A DNA stretch of 64,000 nt from Hofstenia miamia (taxonomy: Eukaryota; Xenacoelomorpha; Acoela): assembly GCA_004352715.1 (NCBI GenBank), contig SCFE01000022.1:1157279-1221278 (forward strand), written 5' to 3'. Shown one piece after another: positions 22,931 to 31,222 of this stretch. The notes below the pieces were generated by a model. The model worked only from the letters and a program-made list of their open reading frames with translations. It had not been told where the DNA came from and searched no databases. Made by a program: the position numbers and the translations under genes. Numbering within the stretch: the stretch's first letter is position 1; the number at the start of each line of letters is the position of its first letter.

Positions 22931-24251
22931 CTGGGTGAAGAAGCATATAGACAGAAGAGTAGAAGTAAGTGATAAGTGTAGGCTATGTAAGAAAGAGGCG
23001 GAGACAGTAGATCATCTGATAGCAGGGTGTGAGAAGTTGGCACAGAATGAATATAAGTTAAGGCATGACAAGGTGGGAAGAATGGTACACTGGAATTTGA
23101 GCAGGCAGCATGGGTTAGAAGAAGGAGAGAAGTGGTATGAGCACAAACCACAGGGTGTCACAGAAAATGAGAATATTAAGATACTGTGTGATTTCAACAT
23201 ACAGACAAACAAAGTGATAGAAGCACGGAGGCCAGACATANGAGACCACGCACTTGCCAATATCATTTTCCAGTGGGTCATCCCTTTTTTCAATTCATTG
23301 AAAACCCTAATTCGATTATTCAAATTATAATATGTCCTTTTCTAATATACCACCTTTCTATTTTAATCAAGTTAATCGTGACTGTGTATCTAAAATCAAT
23401 CCATTTACGTTGCTCTATTTTTACATTTTTATCATTGGAATATGGTAAATTTTGACATCCAATAGTAGTAAAAAATTTCGCTAAATTCATTTGCAAGCAT
23501 AAACACCGTAATCCGGTTAGTCAATTCATTTATTTAATATTATAATTTCGTGTTTTAGGTGTATCGTTTAGCGAATCTTTACAGAATTCATGGATTCGAT
23601 GCAGTGCAAGAAAGTAGAAAGTCATCTCAAATGACGTATGTTATGTCTAAAATTTCTAAGGAAGACCCAGAAACTGTAATCGAAGATAGTTATGAGTTAG
23701 ACTTACCTATATCAAAAGATACCAGTGTTCCATCCTTTTTGGAAGTTAAAAATCTTGATAATAACTTTGAGTTGTCTCCAAAGACTGCTGAGGATTCGGT
23801 TTCTCAGAGTAATACAACCAGCATTATCGGTGACAATGTAGATCTTGTTAATCCATCAAATATCAGTTTCCTACAAGTGGAGCGATTAAATGTCAATTGT
23901 GGTGTGGAATTGCCTTCAATCTCCTCTTCGTCGTTCCAAGATACGTCGGTGATGGAATCGCTCCCAACGTCGTCATTGCTATTGACTACCTCAACCACGA
24001 ATAACTCAACAAACGGAGTCGCGTTTACAAACTCCAACACTGACTCGTCTTCTGTTTTAGAAGAAGCTAGTAAGTGTTTAGAGTTGGAATCTCAAGATTC
24101 AACAACCAGTGATGCATTGTATTATACTCTCGTTGATTGTCCATCGGGTGAATTTTTATGTTACAGATGTGTGCAGTTAGGAGTTTCCGATCCCTTCATT
24201 GGCCTCACACAAGAACTTTTAAATTATCACTTTCTTCAAATGCATTCATGA
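7730..24251 (+). CDS. Unidentified GATA-type zinc finger / AT-hook protein (spliced gene, whole extent)
   Basis: I do not recognise the family as a whole. Proposed exons are 7730-8004, 8373-8572, 8856-9222, 9891-10290, 14983-15324, 19685-19967, 21038-21256 and 23559-24251. A doubtful one lies near 18012-18130. Most junctions have GT-AG sites with matching phases; the join from exon 5 to the 19685 exon is unresolved and may involve sequence lost in the 15500-16499 gap. Visible motifs are an AT-hook-like RGRKPKS in exon 4, a CSAC pair followed by a GATA-style finger (CNNC, 16 residues, CALC, then FGRHRP), and a final CYRC...H...H C2H2-like finger at the C-terminus. The exon 1 start is the first in-frame ATG after an acceptor; upstream coding exons are possible. 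The motifs suggest a nuclear DNA- or chromatin-binding role, which is inference. Introns are loaded with transposons. Confidence 0.6.
8043..8074. repeat. (TA)n microsatellite in intron 1
   Basis: Pure TA dinucleotide tract just after the exon 1 donor. Confidence 0.9.
8373..8572 (+). CDS. GATA-finger gene, exon 2
   Basis: The acceptor TGTCCCTGTTTAG|T supplies one base that completes the AG|T codon from exon 1. The exon reads MHLHDEPGYNLRR onward, with a CKCC pair, and ends at a strong GAAAAG|GTAACT donor in phase 1. Confidence 0.7.
8856..9222 (+). CDS. GATA-finger gene, exon 3
   Basis: The acceptor CTGAACAG|AG restores the frame left by exon 2; the alternative AG 14 bases upstream would lead into a stop. 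The exon encodes an acidic stretch (DEWADLDDENVS) and a longer globular-looking segment. It ends at an ACAGT|GTATGT donor in phase 2. Confidence 0.7.
9891..10290 (+). CDS. GATA-finger gene, exon 4 (AT-hook-like)
   Basis: The acceptor CATATTTTAG completes the split codon of exon 3. The exon contains RGRKPKS, an AT-hook-like motif, then a Pro/Thr-rich low-complexity region and a basic LARKRKALR end that could act as a nuclear localisation signal. It ends in phase 0 at GG|GTAAGT, a consensus donor. Confidence 0.7.
10496..11038. mobile_element. Harbinger-like MITE, copy 1
   Basis: Terminal inverted repeats begin AGGTGTGTTCCCACTATCGA and the right end is the near-exact reverse complement. A TTA trinucleotide flanks each side (10493-10495 and 11039-11041), as expected for PIF/Harbinger target duplication. 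Inside, the motif GATAAAA(G/A)TCGATAGT(C/G)TGAAC recurs several times in both orientations. There is no coding region. It sits in the intron between exons 4 and 5. A second copy with the same TTA flanks lies at 12818-14723. Confidence 0.82.
11230..12229. other. Assembly gap (1000 N)
   Basis: Exactly 1000 N, so the size is arbitrary. It lies in the exon 4-5 intron. Confidence 0.99.
12230..12622. repeat. Dispersed palindromic repeat, copy 2
   Basis: Same sequence as 5934-6347 in the same orientation, starting flush at the gap edge. It retains the AATAAGCCGAT stem, with one substitution in the right arm, and lacks the short GATCGCGATCGCGTG insert of copy 1. Confidence 0.75.
12911..13351 (-). 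mobile_element. LINE 3' end with (ATT)n tail, copy 1
   Basis: The tail (ATAAT repeats on the plus strand) is followed on the minus strand by an AATAAAGTCATTGATT terminus and a frame ending FISCDCPRCRKT. It is the same family as the plus-strand copy at 25902-26510. It is inserted in the Harbinger-like MITE. Its 5' part lies in the gap. Confidence 0.75.
13352..14351. other. Assembly gap (1000 N)
   Basis: Exactly 1000 N. It hides the 5' part of the LINE and a short piece of the MITE. Confidence 0.99.
14983..15324 (+). CDS. GATA-finger gene, exon 5
   Basis: The acceptor TTTGTTTAG keeps phase 0 from exon 4. The exon encodes a basic segment (KFKRPPTAPHIKMSRHR) and a mixed helical-looking region ending SGRKISSQEFRK. 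The only plausible donor is GAAAA|GTTTGT, a weak one, before an in-frame stop at 15334. The 3' boundary is therefore less sure than the 5' one. Confidence 0.65.
15500..16499. other. Assembly gap (1000 N)
   Basis: Exactly 1000 N, flanked on the right by a TA microsatellite. It could conceal a coding exon of the GATA-finger gene. Confidence 0.99.
16519..16685. mobile_element. Compact TIR MITE inside a TA microsatellite
   Basis: The left end CCGTAAAACCTGTAATTGAA is repeated as its exact reverse complement at the right end, with TIRs of about 28 bp continuing into GGCC. Two further degenerate 'GGCCTTCTcAATTACAAGG' units sit inside. Both ends abut TA and long TA runs flank the element on each side. 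It is 167 bp and non-coding, probably a Tc1/mariner-related (TA-targeting) MITE. Confidence 0.8.
16732..17340 (-). mobile_element. hAT-like MITE, copy 2 (inverted)
   Basis: The right end GTTTAAAACATGCCAACCCTG is the reverse complement of the left end of the copy at 3368. The left end CAGAGTTTTTTTACAAAA is decayed. Flanks ACTGCTGA (16724-16731) and ACTGCTGG (17341-17348) form an 8 bp duplication with one mismatch. It is longer than copy 1 because of an A/T-only expansion at about 17040-17330. Confidence 0.82.
18012..18130 (+). other. Possible exon of the GATA-finger gene (doubtful)
   Basis: A GC-richer patch after TTGATTTAG reads DSGGGSYHKTSGTPPGC and on through SFQWVTLEGLESGL without a stop until about 18193. 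A second acceptor TTTCATTTCAG lies at about 18095. No choice of boundaries gives a phase that joins both neighbours, so this may be a missed alternative exon or chance. Confidence 0.25.
18925..19313. repeat. 184-bp exact duplication around a 21-N gap
   Basis: 18925-19108 and 19130-19313 appear identical, separated only by N at 19109-19129. This is most simply an unmerged contig overlap rather than a real tandem repeat. Confidence 0.85.
19685..19967 (+). CDS. GATA-finger gene, exon with Cys-rich segment
   Basis: The acceptor GTGTGTTTTAG opens a frame reading FDVYGKPQPNRSLVIV. It contains YYVKCCSRTSSCKTMC and ends CSACGYDLTK at an AAG|GTATGA donor in phase 0. The CSAC pair directly precedes the GATA-type finger of the next exon. 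A later acceptor before VDIQKPP would also be in phase 0 with exon 5. Confidence 0.65.
20474..20967 (+). mobile_element. LINE 3' end with (ATT)n tail, related family
   Basis: The frame contains FSNFLKFSNPTYYSRSS and ends FPFCTCSSCH, the counterpart of the CDCPRC end of the LINE copies at 12911 and 25902. It is followed by a non-coding 3' end and a (ATT)n tail. It is 5' truncated and lies in the intron between the last two GATA-region exons upstream of 21038. Confidence 0.65.
21038..21256 (+). CDS. GATA-finger gene, GATA-type zinc finger exon
   Basis: The acceptor TTTAG|GAT keeps phase 0. The exon encodes CNNCGRCYYKAKSVLDG, then CALCGHYLKKFGRHRP. The C-x2-C-x16-C-x2-C spacing with the CALCGxYxKxxGxxRP tail matches GATA-family fingers, which bind DNA, though the usual LWRR core is absent. 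It ends at AAG|GTCAGT in phase 0 after 73 whole codons. Confidence 0.8.
21950..22240 (-). pseudogene. Tigger/pogo-type transposase C-terminal remnant
   Basis: The minus-strand frame MPEDQSFNDFERIDDTATTN, followed later by RTKGFEALVTLHLY, resembles the acidic 'FxDFxxvDdd..at' tail and final helix of Tigger/pogo DDE transposases. The catalytic core was not found. The frame at 21410-21673 may be more of it. Confidence 0.45.
22882..22926. repeat. (AAT)n microsatellite
   Basis: About 15 units of ATA/AAT immediately 5' of a LINE fragment. Confidence 0.9.
22928..23240 (+). pseudogene. LINE polyprotein C-terminal fragment
   Basis: The translation has a CRLCKKEAETVDHLIAGC knuckle, then LRHDKVGRMVHWNL and EARRPDI. 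That is the post-RT C-terminal region seen in a widespread class of LINE polyproteins. It is truncated at both ends; an ambiguous base lies at 23241. Confidence 0.65.
23559..24251 (+). CDS. GATA-finger gene, last exon
   Basis: The acceptor CGTGTTTTAG keeps phase 0. The exon opens VYRLANLYRIHGFDAV, continues with a Ser/Thr-rich low-complexity region of about 150 residues, and closes with CYRCVQLGV...NYHFLQMH. That closing block is spaced like a C2H2 finger with a long loop, and is followed by Ser and TGA. A mariner lies 138 bases downstream. Confidence 0.75.
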   Translation: MYRLANLYRIHGFDAVQESRKSSQMTYVMSKISKEDPETVIEDSYELDLPISKDTSVPSFLEVKNLDNNFELSPKTAEDSVSQSNTTSIIGDNVDLVNPSNISFLQVERLNVNCGVELPSISSSSFQDTSVMESLPTSSLLLTTSTTNNSTNGVAFTNSNTDSSSVLEEASKCLELESQDSTTSDALYYTLVDCPSGEFLCYRCVQLGVSDPFIGLTQELLNYHFLQMHS

Positions 24252-24389
24252 TGAATTGTTTATGAGACAAATTTTGTTTCTAAAGGTTTGTATGATTTAT
24301 TTCTTATTTCTCATATCTCCAATTTTCAGTTTAATTTATTGAATCAACTGTATGTAGATTAATAGAACAATTGGTATGGCTTGCTACTA

Positions 24390-25647
24390 CAGTATGATTT
24401 TTTAGTTAGTTCGAATTTTATTTATATAACATAATTTACAATTATAACTACAATCAATGGGGCTTTAAAAACTATAATTGTTTTCCATTAGTTAACTTTC
24501 CAGACGATTGGTACAGAATGCACCACAATTTCCAACATTTCTAAACTAATATCATTAACCTCTTCTTCAATTGCAAGTTTCAGGTCTGCCAAATTAGATA
24601 GTTTCCGAAGGTATACTCGTCTCTTCAAATAACCCCACAACCGGAAATTACACGGAGTGAGATCTGGTGAACGAGGAGGCCAAAAGAGATCACGTCTGCT
24701 AACAATTCGATCACCAAATTTTGACTTTAGAAAGTCCAGTGAGAATTTAGCAGTATGTGGAGTAGCACCATCCTGCATGTACATTGTCTTGCTAAAAACC
24801 CTCTTAGATTTAAGAAATGGAATTACATGTGATCTTCGCATCTCCACATAACTTTCCTTCTTGACAGTTTCTCCAACTTCATAAAAAATGGGGGTATGAT
24901 GAACTTGGATGTGAAAGCAATGAATCTTGCTAGTTTTGGTGAGTGTAGAGGCTTTTCAATTAAAGGATTCGGATTTTCTTCAGCCCAGACATATCCATTA
25001 ATAGAGGAAACTTCACCATGCAAGTGGGAATAAGCTTCGTCTGTCTAAAGAATTTGGTCAAGAGGATCTGCAAGATTATTCATAAAGAGCTCAGCAAACT
25101 CCACACGGTGCTCTTCATCATGAAGCTGTTGCACAAATTTTGACTTATATGCCTTTAAATGCAAGTAATCCTTTGTAATTTTTCTTATGGTCGAATAACA
25201 AACCTGTAATTCTGATGGCCTCACGAACAGATGATATCCCAGCAGAGTTGTGGTTGGATTGCTTTTCAAGGAACACTCTCACTTGCTCAACTTTAGCATT
25301 GTCAATAACGCTTGGCCGGCCAGATTTGGACGCATCATGCAATGAATAAGTTTTTTCAAATTTTTGAATGAGTTTTCGAACCGAAGTTTCTCTGCAAATG
25401 TTATGTTTCAATCCAAATTTGGTGTTATATGCACGAAGATAAAGTTTTGGAGAATTGTGGATTGCATAATATAATCGTAAAAGTTCTAATCTTGTTTGTA
25501 AATCCATTTGGGTTGGTAGAAAATGATTGTTAAAAATAAAGTAGAGTGAAACAAATTCCCAAGTATTGCAGAAGATGATGATGGCCTAAATTTGATGTGT
25601 AAATTTAGCTTTAGAAAACTTTTCGAACCAACTAAAAAATCATACTG
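24390..25647 (-). mobile_element. Mariner-family element with complete ends
   Basis: Terminal inverted repeats of 26 bp: CAGTATGATTTTTTAGTTaG plus TTCGAA at 24390-24415, and its reverse complement with one mismatch at 25622-25647. TA flanks both ends (24388-24389 and 25648-25649). The 1258 bp element carries one broken transposase on the minus strand. Confidence 0.92.
24488..25507 (-). pseudogene. Mariner transposase, frameshifted
   Basis: Four minus-strand pieces in changing frames cover a whole IS630/mariner transposase. They are an N-terminal helix-turn-helix (MDLQTRLELLRLYY ... KSGRPSVID), a linker, a WAEENPNP block, and a C-terminal DDE half with QDGATPHTA and WPPRSPDLTPCNF. The residue at the third catalytic position is Asn (PCN) where Asp is usual. 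At least three frameshifts separate the pieces, so the gene is inactive. The spacing from the second Asp to that Asn is 40 residues. Confidence 0.88.
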
Positions 25648-25671
25648 TATATTGTCATGGATCAAGCAATT

Positions 25672-26754
25672 TCAACAGCACTGTGGCACCGGATAAATGG
25701 GTAGAACAACTAGTCTTTGTGCGAATGTCTTTAGGGTTTCTAGACCCATTTTGACACTTCTTCTGAATTTTTCTTCCGAAGATCCGTGAAATAAATCATT
25801 AGCTCCCAGAAAAATAAAAGCAATTTCATAGGTCCTCTTCACATCATAGCTATTTGCGATGTGGCGAAATGCCCTCCCTCCACGAAGGTCAAAGTCTGTC
25901 TTTGTTCAAGTCCATTGCTCGCGCCATTCTTCTCTACGCGTCTCCTTGTTGGTTGCCTTCTCGTGTTTTGTTCCACTCCATGGAACGTTTCCAGAAACGC
26001 GCTTTCAAATGGATTTCCTCTTTGGCCTATGAGACCCTCTGCTGAAATTCTCCACTTTCCCGCTGTCACTCTACTTCCATGCCTGTGATCTCCTTCTGTT
26101 CAATCGACTACTTCCTCGCACATTGGATCTTGATCCTTTTGATTTCATTAAGTTCTCTAATTCCTGCTGCACTCGTTCTGATGATGTTGTCACCTTCTCC
26201 ATTCGTCGTACGAAGAAACATCGCACCCTTCACTCCTTTTTCAATCGTGCTTGTACTGCTGCTAATTACATCTTGACTCTCAACCCTCCAACAGCGATTG
26301 ATTTCTTTTCCCCGCCACCGAGCTTCAAGAAATCTTTGATGGCTTTCCTCTTTGCTGAGCCCTTCTCCAACTTCGCCTACTCTTCGATTTGCTCCTATTT
26401 CATCTCCTGTGACTGTCCTCGCTGCCGTAAAACTTGACTTGTTTTTATTTATTTTTGTTGTGTATGCCTTCAGCGGCTAAATAAAGTCATTGATTATTAT
26501 TATTATTATTGAATCTTTGGAATTGATAATGTTGAAATGCATTTCTCATGTTGGAAGCACCAATTACTATCGTGGAATTTTCAGGTCCTCTTCACATCAT
26601 AGCTATTTGCAATGTGGCGAAATGCATTCCCTCCATGAAGGTCAAAGTCTGTTTTGATAACGAATATTTGGAATTGATAATGTTGGAATGCATTTCTCAT
26701 GTTGGAAGCACCAATTACTATCGTCGAATTTTCAGTTGTAAAATTGCTGAACAT
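25672..26754 (-). pseudogene. SGNH-hydrolase-like reading frame, broken
   Basis: On the minus strand an ATG at 26754 opens MFSNFTTENSTIVIGASN, a degenerate GDS-like block I. GGNAFRHIANSYDVKR (block II Gly) follows. Further on, after the interruptions, EIAFIFLGANDLFHG (block III, GxND) runs to a TGA at 25674-25672. No block V (DxxH) is present. A 151 bp tandem duplication (boundaries near 26584 and 26735) creates a stop at its junction. A LINE (25902-26510) sits in the second copy. Origin is unknown; some LINE ORF1 proteins carry such esterase-like domains, so it may be element-derived. Confidence 0.5.
25902..26510 (+). mobile_element. LINE 3' end with (ATT)n tail, copy 2
   Basis: A 5'-truncated LINE. 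The RT C-terminal part reads FKSIARAILLYASPCW, then after two frameshifts DLDPFDFIKFSNSCC and a CDCPRCRKT end. The 3' end is AATAAAGTCATTGATT plus (ATT)n. It is inserted into the SGNH-like frame and belongs to the same family as 12911-13351. Confidence 0.82.
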
Positions 26755-26759
26755 TTTGC

Positions 26760-29700
26760 TGTAGAATGAAGAATTTGGTTAACAGAGTTCTAAAAAACTT
26801 TGATGTTTGCATCTTCATTAACATTGGTTAACAGAGTTCAAAAACAATTGCGGCACTTTGATCATCATTCCGTATTTAATGTTGATTAACCGGGAGGACT
26901 AATTGGCGGTATTGTTTCTAATTAAATTTAACAGCACAACTTCTGCCTCAGATAAAAGCCGCGGTTTCGCTTTGTCCTTTTTGATTGACAGTCAAGTGGT
27001 GCGGTGCGCCGAACTGCTGTTTAATTATGCGAATATACAAAACATTAGAATGGAATACTTATAGTTAGTGTATATTAACACAAAAGATTAATAAATTCAA
27101 ATTGAAGCAAATAATAGTGTTTAATGCAACAAATTTGAAACCTTAGAAATATCATATCTATGCTATTTCAATATAATTTTCTATTATCATTAACATTTGA
27201 ACTGGCAGCTACAATTTAATTAAACATTTGACATTTAGGTCTGATATTTCTCTAAATTCTCACAAAGAACACCATATTTTAAAAATTAAAAATTTATTAC
27301 TCAGCCTAAAGATGTCCGATCTCAATATTTAACACACCATTCGAAAGCCCTTTTCCTACCGCAGCTAACTAAATAAATAGATTTCAAATATCTTTAATAA
27401 TAATGGAGTAATAAATTTTTAAAGTTGGCAAATTCGTAAATTATATATATATATATATAATTTAATCTTGATCTAATATCTCAAGAAGTTCTTGGAATAT
27501 CAACTTGAAAATTGGTGGACACCTAAAACTCTAAGGGCGATTCAAAAATATATTCATTTCAAATAGATTAACTTGTAACTTTTAGCAATAAATGCCATTA
27601 TTTTATCAAAATTGGTTAAAATGGCCATTTCTTAAAATATGCAAAAATCCCAAAAATTACCGAGGCCGTAATATTTGGGCATGCTATACACCATTCGATA
27701 GAGCTTTTGATGCTGCATCTTTTATGGGCCAGGTTGAAAAATCCTGAAAATTGGCATTTTTTGGTCGAGTAGGCTTACTTTGAGAGGCCATAGCTCCGTC
27801 AGTTTTTATGAGATTTTAAAAAATTTTACATCAATCTCTTTGTAATGAATACAACTCTATGAAAATATTATTAAAAAAAAGAATGAGAAATTTTCTGTGA
27901 AACCTTTGTCAAATATGAAATTGGAAAGCTAAGAAATTTACCTGATTAAGTTCAAACAAACTATTTTGGGTCCGTAAGACAAATTTGCGTTTTTGCGAAA
28001 TTTCGCAAATTTAGCGGTCCATAGCTCGAAAACCACGTTCACGATTTTTTCCGGAGTTGTTTTATTGGATTCTACGTAAAAAGTTGGTGAAGCAATGTGC
28101 AAAAAGCTAAGCCCGCTCAGGTTTAGTTCTTCAGATAGGGGTCTGTGTGCAACAAATCCGATGTTGGGTAATTGAGAAATGAAGTTCTCGCTTTGAGGCA
28201 GCGCTCAGACTCGCCCAGTTTATAATAGTCTAAGGACAAATCAGTTTGATAATACTTCAAACTCCTTATCAGACGTACACTAGCAATTTTTTTATGCTCT
28301 AGTTGATTTGTAATACTTCACAATGTACTGTCGAAAATAGTGAAGTGCAATACAGTCAACTCATCAGGTTTACAATCATTTAAACTTTGCATAGAAATTT
28401 TAATCGCTTACGAAAAATAATAGTACATCCACCAATGTTGACACCAGGTGTAAGCCTTAAAATTTTATTCTTTAAAAAATACAAAAATATCAGCCGATAT
28501 TCCAATGGATTAGTAAGCCAATTCATTTTTATAAACTTTTGTAAAACATTAGCTTTCGAAAACAGGTTACAACTAAAAAATCTGCGAAATGTTTAACTCC
28601 TTACTCTTAAACCATGCTTAAAATATTTAATTTTCTGATTCCAGTTAATTTACTATGTTTCTTGTGATCTCTCCATTTGTGTAATCATCGATGGCTCTAC
28701 ACTGAAGAAAATCGATGTGGTTAATTTGTTTTGATACTGTAGTCATTCAAGATCTTATGCTTTGCGTTTTCCTATTGAGATCTGAGTTTGTCAGTACCAG
28801 AAGTCGCATGGTCTTAAGGGATGGTGAATATTGATGAATAGAGGTAATCTTCCTAAAAGTGCGGTTTCTTGAGTACTGGATGCCAGAAGATCACCCACCG
28901 CATTAGCTTCACCTCAATTTTCTTTTTTGTCTTCAGCAGAGGTTTATGTTGCTTCTATGCAGTAATATGCATTTGAAACGTGTGCGCCAACAATGAAAAA
29001 AAATTTTCATTGATAATGACATCTTTTAGTAGAGACTAGGTGTGAAGTTTTAGGCATGCCTTTTTGAAGCTGCAAACTCGACATCACTACCCGGGCTTTT
29101 TGGTTTTGTTTTTACATTGCAGCTAGCATTTCTTAATTGTTTTTGCGACGTGCGGGTGAAGTCTTGTAGTATACAAGCTACTTCATGGTTGTTTTGCTCT
29201 GGAGAATTTCGTCCTGTGTTAATTTTGCGTTGTAAAGAGAAATTATGAATATATTTTATAATTATTGGGTAGAAACTATATCTGGACACTCCTTCGCACA
29301 TGAAATGGTGCGCATTAATTTGCCTTCTTTTTGGTTGTCATCAATTGCGCAGTGCGTGTGCGCATAGTTTTGTTTGTTGAACATGTTGCAAGAGAAAAGA
29401 ATGAGCATCGCATGATGTCGCTGTGTTATACAATGTGTCGAATAGAAATATGAATTGCTCTCTTTGAATTATTGGTTCTGGTAAAAAGTCTTGATTTTTA
29501 ATTGGTAGTCGTTTGAGTAGGGACTAAAATTAGAAAATTAAATTCCCAATCTTTTCATTTAATAATTCATCAACGGAAACGTTGTATGGATAGAAGAATT
29601 TATTTGTGTGGGAACAGTTGGAATTACAATCCGAGAGAGCAACCGAGTTCAATTTATTGGAAATTTCCCGCAAATTTTGCAACACTGTTTGTGTTGCTTT

Positions 29701-30130
29701 TGAATAAAAAATAAACCATAACCAGTTTTATATGCGCGTATAGTTTTGGTTTACACAATTTGGAAAATTATTCGGTTTTATATTTAATCTACTTCTATTC
29801 TAACCTAAATAAATCAATAATTGCGGTTAGATAAACACGGAATCGCTTTCTTGCGGCAATAATAATTTTTATTAAACATGTTCGATTTTACTCAATTATT
29901 AAGCAAATTATTATAAACAAATGCTGTATTTAGCCTTAATAATCACGTGAAGTCCTCACTCACTAATTGTCGGACATTGCATTCCGATTTCATAGTTAAT
30001 TATCATAAATTACAATATTTATTATCACATATAATCTCTTAGTGTTTGGTACTCACACTAAGATCTAATGGAAAAATCAATGTTTTAGAATTCTTGAAAA
30101 ACCTTCTTGGGTGTTGCCTGAAGTCATTGG
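26760..30130. other. Intergenic, unassigned repeats
   Basis: No gene is supported. Around 27280-28140 a motif CACCATTCGA(T/A)AG recurs at 27338 and 27688 within low-complexity, repeat-like sequence. 27875-27962 recurs at 33265-33350. Small frames near 28387 (+) and 29050-29301 (-) have no recognised domain. Confidence 0.4.
27875..27962. repeat. Short dispersed repeat, copy 1
   Basis: About 88 bp (AAAAAAGAATGAGAAATTTT onward) nearly identical to 33265-33350 in the same orientation. Confidence 0.75.
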
Positions 30131-30142
30131 NNNNNNNNNNNN
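30131..30142. other. Assembly gap (12 N)
   Basis: Twelve N. Confidence 0.99.
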
Positions 30143-30158
30143 CAAAATCTTCGAGCAG

Positions 30159-30533
30159 CTATTCTTCAAAAATGTAGAAATCGGATCTTGACAACATCAT
30201 GTTGCAAGAGCCTTTTATAAGAGTAACTGACAAGTTTTGCAAAATATGACCCGGCGAGTTAAAAAAACTAGTATAAGCGGCACTTCGAGATTGTTCAAGT
30301 TTTGAAATGCGTGACATTGTTTTAATGGCAGTATTTGACCATCCTCCTAAGACTTCAGCTGCTAGGGGGATAAGCAGAAGCCCTTCTTTTTCACATGAAA
30401 TTGCATGAGTTTGATATTTCCTTTCTTCTGCCTGGCTTATACTGTAACTTGCTTCTGAAGATGCATGACGTAAATTTGATGGTTGCAACGAAGAAGTTAC
30501 CGTGACATAGTTTGTCTTAAATGGGTTACACAT
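30159..30533 (-). pseudogene. LINE polyprotein C-terminal fragment
   Basis: The frame has ISCEKEGLLLIPLAAEVLGG, WSNTAIKTMSRISKLEQ and ILQNLSVTLIKGSCN. These correspond to the 'P-x-FGGWS...QRLSV...RGN' tail of LINE polyproteins. It probably belongs to the same family as the RT remnant at 36976-38030. Confidence 0.55.
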
Positions 30534-31191
30534 GACCTCATGTAAAACATAAATTTCAGTTGTATATCTTCTGCTTAATCGCCAAGTTTTAAAACATTTT
30601 CCCTGTTGGATAACGAAATATATGTGCTTGTTTTAAATATCATTGTTGAAAGCAGACCCCCTCTGCTATTGAAATTACCAACACGTCCAGTATGAGGATC
30701 TTACAATTGATTTGATAAGAGACAACCTTCAAAATCCATATTGTTAAAACTTGGTAGATGATTTTGCTGGCATTCTGGCCAAACTTTTAGCGACCAAATT
30801 TGTTATACATGCATTGTTTCGATTATTAAATGAGATCTTGATCTTTATGATAATAATGATGTATTTTAGCATGGACAACCGCCCAAGGTCATTCAAAGAT
30901 CCGAAATAATTTAATTTAAAATTACGTTTTGTTCAATACCCCAAAGTTTGTGACAATGTCTTTTGTTGGCGTCCTAGACTCTTTATATTTTTATATTAAT
31001 TTAGTTTATTACAATTTGTAAAATAAGTATATAAACTTTCTTGCTTTCTTCTTATCACCATTAGTTAAAATTTTGTTAATCTTAGGAGGTTTTCCTACAG
31101 TTTATGTTGGTCAATGCTTCAGTAGAGGCATAAAAAATACTATGGAGACTCAAATATAGTTCAGTACTAATATATTCATAGAATTTATATT

Positions 31192-31222
<31 letters not shown>

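Noticed and set aside
22825-23151. Leu-rich minus-strand frame
   Set aside because: Translation of the (AAT)n microsatellite and antisense of a LINE fragment.
26079-26276. Hydrophobic 65-codon frame resembling a membrane protein
   Set aside because: Out-of-frame reading of the LINE 3' end.
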